Shown here: in pieces, positions 57,297 through 64,000 of the stretch
How the letters are laid out: each line of letters opens with the position of its first letter
Position numbering within the stretch: position 1 is the stretch's first letter
Translations under genes and position numbers: made by a program
From: Microglena sp. YARC
Lineage: Eukaryota > Chlorophyta > Chlorophyceae > Chlamydomonadales > Chlamydomonadaceae
DNA: 64,000 nt
Assembly: GCA_022414725.1 (NCBI GenBank)
Contig: CM039465.1
Span: 520,106-584,105 of the forward strand
Direction of reading: 5' to 3'
Notes under the pieces: model-generated
What the model was told of the DNA's origin: nothing
Database searches by the model: none
What the model saw: the letters and a program-made list of their open reading frames with translations, nothing else

Positions 57297-57530
57297 TGTG
57301 TGGGCAGTGGGAAGTGGATGTGTGTGTGTGCAGTGTGTGTGTGTGTGTGCAGTGTGTGTGTGCAGTGGAAAGTGGTTGTGGGCTGTGAGTGTGTGTGTGG
57401 GCAGTGAGTGTGTGTGTGGGCAGTGGGTGTGGGTGGCTGTCAAAGCAGCAGAGCGTCATACTTGCCCAGGTGGAGTTGTACCTTTCGAGAAGGGGGGCTG
57501 GCTCTCTCCACCTGTACACGCATGTTTAGG
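56834..57530 (-). repeat. Exon 4 acceptor-edge copies, (TG)n and G-run (intron 3)
   Basis: The sequence upstream of exon 4 plus its first codons (CTTTCTCCATC..., GAAAG|GTACAACTCCACCTGG, GGGCAAGTACGACG) recurs at about 56985-57065 and 57440-57520. The last copy has a TGA where exon 4 has an Arg codon. Between them are (TG)n tracts and a G-run of about 34 (57257-57290). Confidence 0.83.
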
Positions 57531-57978
57531 GTTTAGGGCTTAGGCTTACTTCCGAGCCGGTCATGTCTGTGATTTTGAACCGACCCAAGTCTAAAGTGTC
57601 GGAACTGTTTACCAGAGTCAATAGATTGAAGCAGTACACAATGATGGTTACCAGAGTCAATAGATTGAAGCAGTACACAATGATGGTTAACTGAGTCAAT
57701 AGATTGAAGCAGTACACAATGATGGTTTGGTTTCAGCCTATCCGTTGGTAGATCCGGGTGTCTGCTACACATGAACTATAAAAGGTAATGATAACGCCTG
57801 GTGGGTGGGTGGTGGGTGGGTGGTGGGTGGGTAGTGGTGGGTGGGTGGGTAGTGGTGGGAAGTTGGGGGAAGGAGGGGGGGGATGGGGGGGGAGTTGGCG
57901 AAAGGATCACCACCGAGAGCGGCAAAAAAAGCCATCAAAGGCCTTCTGCATGCATGTGAGAGAGAAGATTGTAAACAT
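57531..57978 (-). repeat. Short tandem repeat and exon 3 fragment
   Basis: About three copies of a unit with AGTCAATAGATTGAAGCAGT and ACACAATGATGG lie at 57610-57728. They are followed at 57735-57775 by a copy of the exon-3 interior (minus strand AGCAGACACCCGGATCTACC, peptide SRHPDLPT versus SRHPGLPT). GGTGGGT repeats lie at 57798-57890. Confidence 0.75.
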
Positions 57979-58180
57979 TATAAAAAGGTAATGATAACGC
58001 CTGGTCGGGCATGGTGTTTAGGGAGCCCGTCGTACGCGGGTGGGGAGCGGTCTCCTACCTCAACTGGACAAGCTACCATCGCGGTTGACGACCTGCAACG
58101 CCAAGAGCGGTTGAAGGGGAAGTCGAACCCCCGACTCTTCGTCCTCAAGCAATCTGGTCTACCACTAGACCATTGTATAT
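57979..58180 (-). mobile_element. tRNA-derived SINE, family 2, longest copy
   Basis: The minus strand has the A-box-like TGGTCTAGTGGTAGACC and a perfect T-arm, GGGGGTTCGACTTCCCC. A body (GTACGACGGGCTCCC, CACCATGC) and the 3' block AGGCGTTATCATTACCTTTT follow, shared with fragments at 44743-44822 and 57780-57802. The anticodon and acceptor stems do not fold, so it is not a tRNA gene. Confidence 0.8.
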
Positions 58181-58229
58181 CACTGAAAGGGGCTATGAAC
58201 TATAGATTACCAGGACAGGCTAATAAAAA

Positions 58230-58840
58230 AAATTAATAAAAAAGATGACCTGCCCCACCCTGCCCCACTCCACTCCACCCTGCTCCACCCAGCCCCACTC
58301 TACCCTACCCTGCCCCACCCTACTCTGCCCCACTCCACCCTACGCTACCCACCCTGCCCCACTCCACCCTACCCTGCCCACCCTACCCTAGTGTGTGATG
58401 TCATACTTGCTGGTGGTGAGCTTCCACTCAGTGTGTTGGTATACCCACCCCTCCCTACCTCGCCCTACACCACCCTGCCCCACTTCGACTCACCCCACCC
58501 TGCCCTTCCCCACCCCGCCTGACTGCTACCCCAAAAAATTGAACGCCAGTGGTGTGATGCCATCCATACCTGCTGGTGGTGAGCTTCCACTCAGTGTGTT
58601 GAAAGAGCCCCCCCCTCCCTATCTCTTACCCTGCCCCACCCTGCATGACTGCTACCCGACCAAATTTAACACCGGTGGTGTGATGCCATACCTGCTGGTG
58701 CTGAACTACTACTCTGTGTGTCGGTAGACCCGCCCCTCCCTATCTCACCCTGCCCTACCCTGCCCCACTCCACCTTACCCTGTCCCACCCTGCCTGGCTG
58801 CTATCCGACCAAATTGAAGACTAGTGGTGCGATGCCATAC
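58230..58840 (-). repeat. CCACCCTGCCC repeats with exon 3 donor-edge copies
   Basis: Three copies of the exon-3 end plus donor (minus strand CACACxGAGT, TCAxCACCAGCA(G/A)|GTATG) lie at about 58385-58450, 58553-58620 and 58678-58745. They are separated by C-rich CCACCCTGCCCCACT repeats. Confidence 0.85.
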
Positions 58841-58936
58841 CTGCTGGTGCTGAACTTCCACTCTGTGTGTCGGTAGACCCGGGTGTCTGCTGGCGATGAA
58901 TGACACCGCAGCCTCCAACTGAGCTTTTGGTAGTTT
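58841..58936 (-). CDS. BET-like gene exon 3: NET domain core
   Basis: This is 32 codons between ATCTGCAG and GTATGG, phase 0-0: KLPKAQLEAAVSFIASRHPG then LPTHRVEVQHQQ. The pattern KLPxxxLxxxVxxIxSRxPxL is the NET signature; this domain recruits chromatin regulators in BET proteins. Both edges have been multiplied. The acceptor side is repeated about six times to the right (58985-59460) and the donor side three times to the left (58385-58745), plus one more at 57735-57775. Only this copy keeps both edges and an open frame. Confidence 0.87.
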
Positions 58937-59515
58937 CTGCAGATTTCAAACAACAGTAAAGGTTCCTTAGAAAAAAGAATTTGAGACACCCTCCAACTGA
59001 ACTTTTGGTAGTTTCTGCAGATTTCAAACAACAGTACAGGTACCGTAGAAAAAAGAATTTGGGACAGCCCTCCAACTGAGCTTTTGGTGGTTTCTGCAGA
59101 GTACAAAAACACAGTAGAAGTACCTTCAAAATAAGGGGCGGGATGGGGCGTGGGGGTGGTTGGAGGTGAGGGGTGTGTGTGGGGTGTGTGTGGGGGGGAT
59201 GAAGTTGAGACGCCCTTCAACTGTAATTCTGACAGTTTCTGCAGGTTACGAAAAAACAGTATAGGTACCTTCAAAAACAAGAGTTGAGACAGCCCTTCAG
59301 CTGAGCTTTTGGTAGTTTCTGCAGATTTCAAACAACAGTTGAGGTACCTTCAAAAAAACATTTAAACAGCCCTCCAATTCTTCAAAGGTACAATACAGTA
59401 GAGGTACCTCAAAAGAAGAATTTGAGACAGCCCTCAAACTGAATTTATGGTAGTTAATGCAGATAACAAAAAACAGATCACTGAGATTGTAATTTATCAC
59501 CCAATGCACATGCAA
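58937..59515 (-). repeat. About six copies of exon 3 acceptor edge
   Basis: Starting at the real acceptor, a unit of about 78 bp (minus strand GAAATCTGCAG|AAACTACCAA then AAGCTCAGTTGGAGG) recurs near 58991, 59071, 59213, 59295 and 59431, with a more broken piece near 59371. Several copies keep the acceptor AG and the first codons KLPK in recognisable form. Confidence 0.88.
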
Positions 59516-60787
59516 AAAACCTGACCGCCCTTATCGACCTGAGGTGACCGGCCCATGTGGCTGATTCGTGCACAGGTGGCGTGGGCCCATGGTCTTGAAG
59601 GCAAACAACCTGACCGCCCTTATCGACCTGAGGTGACCGGCCCATGTGGCGGATTCATGCACAGGTGGCGTGGGCCAAAGGCCTCGGTCGATGACCAACA
59701 GGTAGTTTTAATCGACACCACACCAGGCAGACGTCTGAACCAGTGTGTGAGACATCGAGGGCAGGTTGATGGTGGCGGTGATGGTGCTTGATGGTGGTGG
59801 TTGGTGGTGGTGGGTGGTGGTGGTGGTGGTGCTTGGTGGTTGGTGTTAGTTGCACCCGGCAGACGGCCAAAACAGTGTGTGCAACATCAAGGGCAGGTTG
59901 ATGGTGGCGGTTGTTGTTGGTGTTGGTGGTGGTTGGTGGTAGTGGCCACCCGGCAGACGGCCTAAACAGTGTATGCAACATCGAGGACGGGGTGATGGTG
60001 GCTGTTGGTGGCGGTTGTTGTTCTTGTTGGTGGTTGGTGGTAGTGGCGACCGGCAGACGGCCTAAACAGTGTATGCAACATCAAGGACGGGGTGATGGTG
60101 GCGGTTGGTGGTGGGTGATGGTGGCGGTTGTTGGTGGTGGTGGTGGTTGGTGGTTGTTTAAAGGGGCATCCGGCAGACAGCCGAAACAGTGTATGCAACA
60201 TCAATGACGGGGTGATGGTGGCGGTGATGGCAGTGATGGTGGCGGTTGTTGTTGTTGTTGGTGGTGGTGGTGGTGGTTGGTGGTTGTTGATAGTGGCACA
60301 GGCAGGCAGCCGAAGTAGTGGGTGCAACATCGAGGACGGGTGATGGTGGCGGTTGGTGGCGGTTGTTGTTGGTGGTGGTTGGTGGTTGGTGGTTGGTGGT
60401 GGTGGCACAGGCAGACGGCTGAAACAGTGTGTGCAACATCGAGGAGGGGGTGATGGTGGCGGTGATGGTGGTCGATGGTGGCGGTTGGTAATGGTGGTGG
60501 TTGGTGGTTGGTGCTAGTGGCAACCGGCAGACGGCCGAAACAGTGGGTGCAACATTGAGGGCGGCCAAGAAATGTTCGATCGAAGCAATAAATAGACAAA
60601 CAGACAGGCAAGCAGGCAGACAGACGAACGGGGGGAAAAAGGAACAGACCGACCGACCGACCGATCGACCGACCGACAAACAGGCAGGCAGACAGATAGA
60701 CAAAGTTATGAATATGGGGGCTACCACACCACTGTAGGAAGGCTCAACCAAAAAAAGGAACACAATTTTAAAGAAGCCTTAGGCCCA
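59516..60787 (-). repeat. Intron 2 middle: 90-bp and GGT-rich repeats
   Basis: A 90-bp direct duplication (AACCTGACCGCCCTTATCGA...) lies at 59518-59690. Then come about seven units with CCGGCAGACGGCC, AACAGTGTGTGCAACATCGA and GGTGATGGTGGCGGT (59735-60565), then CAGGCAGACAGA and (ACCG)n simple repeats to 60710. Minus-strand frames of LDVAHTVSAVC type repeat with the unit. I could not tie them to an exon. Confidence 0.7.
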
Positions 60788-61792
60788 ACATGTAGTGCTG
60801 CAAACAGAGACTGTTTCTACACATACCTATCAATACATATACCGGTACATATACATCTACATATACATATACCAGTTTATATACATATACCAGTTTATAT
60901 ACATGTCCCGGAATATATACATATACAATATAAGCACACCAACAGCTCTGCAAACAGTGACTGTTTCTACGTATACCAGTATATATATATATATATAAAT
61001 ACATATATGTCTATATATACATGTACCAGTATACATATATATATATAAATACATATATGTCTATATATACATGTACCAGTATATATACATATAAATACGT
61101 ATATGCCTATATATACATGTACCAGTATATATACATATAAATACATGTATGCCTATATATACATGTACCAGTATATAAACATATAAATACATATATGTCT
61201 ATATATACATGTACCAGTATATATACATATAAATACATATATGTCTATATATACATGTACCAGTATATATACATATAAATACATATATGTCTATATATAC
61301 ATGTACCAGTATATATACATATAAATACATATATGTCTATATATGCATGTACCAGTATATATACATATAAATACATATATGTCTATATATACATGTACCA
61401 GTATATATACATATAAATACATATATGCCTATATATACATGTACCAGTATATATACATATAAATACATATATGTCTATATATACATGTACCAGTATATAT
61501 ACATATAAATACATATATGCCTATATATACATGTACCAGTATATATACATATAAATACATAAATGCCTATATATACATGTACCAGTATATATACATATGT
61601 ACCAGTATGTATACATATACAAAATAAACCCACCTGTAGCGCTGCAAATAGAGACTGCTTCTCATCCACGGAGAGGGGGTCACACATTGACACTGTCATT
61701 GACTATGCCTCGTGAATTAAACTGTCATGTCATGTGAATTAAAAGTCTGTCATTGACGCTGTCATTGACTTGGACTCGTGAAATAAACCCAC
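60788..61792 (-). repeat. 46-bp AT array bounded by exon 2 edge copies
   Basis: About 13 units of ACATGTACCAGTATATATAC / ATATAAATACATATATGTCT lie at 61010-61612. Exon-2 fragments (minus strand GAAACAGTCTCTGTTTGCAG and relatives) lie to the left at 60788-60825 and 60935-60975. A longer exon-2 copy with donor lies to the right at 61629-61725. Confidence 0.85.
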
Positions 61793-61891
61793 CTGTAGCG
61801 CTGCAAACAGAGACTGCTTCTCATCCACGGAGAGGGGATCACACATTGACGCTGTCATTGACTTGGCCTCGTGAATTGCCCCTCGAAGGTC
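61793..61891 (-). CDS. BET-like gene exon 2: start of NET domain
   Basis: This is 33 codons between CCATACCAG and GTGGGT, phase 0-0, reading DLRGAIHEAKSMTASMCDPL then SVDEKQSLFAALQ. Joined to the next exon's KLP it matches the first NET helix, position for position, in known BET proteins (P-(M/L)-(S/T)-x-(E/D)-EK...L....-KLP). A near-complete second copy of the exon's 3' half plus its donor lies at 61634-61706, and more decayed copies at about 60935-60975 and 60788-60825. Confidence 0.87.
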
Positions 61892-61925
61892 CTGGTATGG
61901 GGTTGGTGGGGGTAGGCGTCGTTTT

Positions 61926-61962
<37 letters not shown>

Positions 61963-62555
61963 GGGTGGGGGGTGGGGTGGGTGGGGGGGGAGAAGGGGAT
62001 TCGTGTCCTATCCAATGCCCTTTAGTGACCTGTTTACCAAGTAGGTAGGTGGGTAGGTAGGTGGGTGGGTAGGCAGGTGGGTACGTGGGTAGGTATGTAG
62101 GTGGGTAGGTGGGTGGGTAGGTATGTGTGGTGTGGGTGTGTGTGGGGGTGGGTATGTGGGTGGGTAGGTATGTGGGTATGTGGGTGGGTAGGCGGTGGGT
62201 AGGTGGGTGGGTAGTGGTTAGGTATGTAGTGGGTAGGCGGGCGGGTGGGTAGGTGGGTGGGAAGGTAGGTACGTGGTGGGTAGGCGGATGGGTAGGCTGG
62301 TGGGGAGTTAGGTGGGTAGGTATGTGTGTGTGTGGGTGTGTGGTGGTATGTGGGTATATGGGTGGGTAGGTATGTTGGTATGTGGGTTTGTGGGTGGGTA
62401 TGTGGGTGGTAGGCGGGTGGGTAGGTATGTGGGTAGGTGGGTGGGTAGGTGGGTGGGTGGTTCGGTATGTGGGTGGGTAAGCGGGTGGTTCGGTAGGTGG
62501 GTAAGTGGGTGTGTAGGTGGTCGGTGGTGGGTGGTGGTGGTGGTGGTGGTGGTGG
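61892..62555 (-). repeat. (TTG)n and GTAGGTGGGT repeats (intron 1)
   Basis: (GTT)n at 61925-61963, G-rich sequence to 62000, then imperfect GTAGGTGGGTAGGTAT repeats at 62040-62525. No gene. Confidence 0.8.
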
Positions 62556-62970
62556 TGGTGGGTACAAGCTTACATCCACCAAGGTGGTGGTGGTGGTGGA
62601 GGCAGAGGGTGGTGGTGCTGGGTATCAACTTACATCCGCCAAGGCAATCAACCAGCCACACTGCTTGACTGCTGCTTTTGTGAGCAAAGTCATGCACCTT
62701 CAATCTAACCAAAAGACAACAAACAATCCAAGTAGCCAAGTAGCGAGGAACCCAAGCAGAGGTACGAACTGTCATCCACCAAGGTGGTGGTAGTGGTGGT
62801 GGCGGAGGGTGGTGGTGGTGGTGGTGCTGGGTATGAACTTACATTCACCAAGGTGGTGGTGATGGTGGTGGTGGTATTGGGTACGAAATTGCATCCACCA
62901 AAGTGGTGGTGGTGGGTGGTGGGTGGGTGGTGCTGGTGGGTGGTGCTGGTGGTGCTGGGTATGGACTTAC
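62556..62970 (-). repeat. Five extra copies of exon 1 donor edge
   Basis: The minus-strand motif CCTTGGTGGATGTAAGTT...ATACCCAGCACC recurs near 62575, 62630, 62775, 62848 and 62893, with GGTGGT spacers. The copy at 62610-62700 extends further into exon sequence (CAGTGTGGCTGGTTGATTGC, peptide QCGWLIALAD versus QCGRLIALVD) and keeps GTAAGT. Confidence 0.87.
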
Positions 62971-63141
62971 ATCCACCAAGGCAATCAACCTGCCACACTG
63001 TAGGTCGACAGCCTCATCGACAGCTGCTTGCACGAGTTCAGATCTTCGCAGCTTCACGTCAGCTTCATCGGCCATCAGTCGAGCATTTTCTTCAACCAGG
63101 CGACTACCCACCAGCTTCTCATACCGCTCGACAGCGACCTC
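62971..63141 (-). CDS. BET-like gene exon 1 in window: coiled-coil segment
   Basis: This is 57 codons between acceptor CCCATTCCAG and the consensus donor GTAAGT, phase 0-0. It begins EVAVERYEKLVGSRLVEENA and ends QCGRLIALVD. The charged heptad-like pattern suggests a helix or coiled coil just upstream of the NET domain. The donor end has at least five decayed copies in the following intron (62556-62900). Upstream exons, including any bromodomain, are outside the window. Confidence 0.85.
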
Positions 63142-63629
63142 CTGGAATGGGAGATGGGAAAAGGTGGAGAAGGTGAATATGATGGTGGTGATGGTGTGGG
63201 CGGTGTTAAAGGTAGTGATAGTGGTGATGATGATGGTGTTGGTGGTGTTGGTGGCAGTGCTATTGGTGTTGGTGATGGTGTTGGCGATGATGGTGTTGGT
63301 GGTGATTGGCATGGTAGCGATGATGGTGGTGGTGGTGGTGGTGGTAGTAGTGATAGTGGTGGTGGTGATTTTGTTGGTATTGGCGATGATGGTGTTGGTG
63401 GTGATTGTTGTTGTAGCGATGATGATGATGATGGTGGTGGGGGTGGTAGGGGTGGTGGGGGTGGTAGTGATAGTGGTGTTGGTGATGGTGTTGGCGATGA
63501 TGTTGTTGGTGGTGATTGTGGTGGTGATTGTCATGGTAGCGATGATGATGGTGGTGTTGGTGGTAGTGATGATGATTATTATGATGATGAGGATGAGGAG
63601 GAGGACGACAACGACGAGGAGGACGAGGA
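63142..63629 (-). repeat. GGTGAT/GGTGTT low-complexity intron
   Basis: Imperfect GGTGGTGATGGTGTTGG repeats occupy about 63175-63580, ending in GAGGAGGACGAC-type triplets to 63636. The apparent Asp/Gly- or Val/Met-rich frames are composition effects. It lies upstream of exon 1. Confidence 0.75.
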
Positions 63630-64000
63630 CGAGCACAAATTCGGGGCCCCCGTCAGTAAAACGATTGTTTGGGGTTCAGTTCCTTAGATTTTTTTTATAG
63701 CCCCTCCTTGCATGATTGGGCAAGTCCCTTTAGCCCAAGCCCATTTGGTCTACCCCTGTCCTGTGAAAACATACATACATACATACATACATACATACAT
63801 ACATACGTACATACATACATACATACATACATACATACATACATACATACATACATACATGCATACATGCACACATGCACACATGCATACATACATACAT
63901 ACATACATACATACATACATACATACATACATACATACATACATACATACATACATACATACATACATACATACATACATACATACATACATACATACAT
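63630..64000 (+). mobile_element. REP-A copy 4 with a 230-bp (CATA)n tail
   Basis: GGGGCCCCCGTCAGTAAAAC, ACGATTGTTTGGGG, AAGTCCCTTTAGCC and GGTCTACCCCTGTCCTGTGA match other REP-A copies. The element passes directly into a (CATA)n microsatellite that continues to the window end, apparently an expanded element tail. Confidence 0.75.

Larger units (their letters stand above)
13541..63141 (-). other. Giant split gene: NET-domain (BET-family-like) nuclear protein, 5' end missing
   Basis: Ten exons on the minus strand join in consistent phase: 62971-63141 (0-0), 61793-61891 (0-0), 58841-58936 (0-0), 56167-56833 (0-1), 45537-45731 (1-1), 41265-41437 (1-0), 27670-28779 (0-0), 24794-24997 (0-0), 16063-16360 (0-1), 13541-15375 (1-stop). 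Their 4,848 nt equal 1,616 codons exactly. Exons 2-4 give a NET domain. Later exons are low-complexity, basic/AT-hook, acidic and Gln-rich, as in long BET proteins that scaffold transcription factors on acetylated chromatin. A bromodomain would be upstream, off the window. Introns are mostly tandem arrays, and nearly all junctions have decayed extra copies. Exons lost in repeats cannot be excluded. Confidence 0.8.

Noticed and set aside
58100..58180. tRNA gene on the minus strand
   Set aside because: A-box and T-arm are good, but the anticodon and acceptor stems do not pair, and the 3' block occurs in other copies. It is a SINE.

Overview
The window is nuclear DNA from a eukaryote. It has GT-AG introns, AATAAA and TGTAA-like poly(A) signals, tRNA-derived SINEs, hAT-type MITEs and very long tandem arrays. 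There is no bacterial operon layout and no rRNA or CRISPR. A TPR protein with an N-terminal 'ISHTW' domain, Ala/Gln-rich proteins and abundant microsatellites fit a repeat-rich alga, possibly a green alga. I cannot prove the lineage from the sequence.

Left end (1-8457, + strand): a 5,044-bp tandem duplication of an ISHTW-TPR gene. Unit 2 (3414-8457) carries exons 3488-3858, 4224-4331, 5340-5423 and 6183-7683. Unit 1 is cut by the window start and keeps only its last two exons (295-378, 1137-2640). The units differ almost only by single-base indels, each breaking the frame at a different place.

8458-13540: a disabled, unrecognised minus-strand gene (10998-9681) interrupted by a hAT-like MITE, a second open relic, a SINE, and two minisatellites. 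The second minisatellite consists of seven copies of the 3' end of the gene to its right.

13541-63141 (- strand): one gene spans nearly 50 kb, with its 5' end beyond the window. I recovered ten exons, joined in consistent phase, totalling 4,848 nt (1,616 codons). Exons 2-4 encode a NET (BET extra-terminal) domain. Downstream come Ala/Thr-rich, basic/AT-hook-like, acidic, AT-hook and finally polyQ/Ala-rich regions, as in long BET-family (BRD4-like) nuclear proteins. Any bromodomain would lie past 64 kb.

The striking feature is the intron structure. Introns of up to 12.5 kb are almost pure tandem arrays: a decamer over 12.4 kb, a 30-mer over 7.3 kb, a 78-mer over 5 kb, plus 69-, 28-, 46- and 159-mers. 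Almost every exon-intron junction also has extra, decayed copies in the adjacent intron, each containing a piece of exon plus its splice site. The 30-mer array is itself derived from exon 8 coding sequence and lies between inverted copies of that exon. The gene appears to have grown by repeated tandem duplication across its splice junctions. Mobile elements (two SINE families, two MITE families, a candidate TIR transposon, and a retroposon-like repeat with microsatellite tails) are scattered through introns and flanks.
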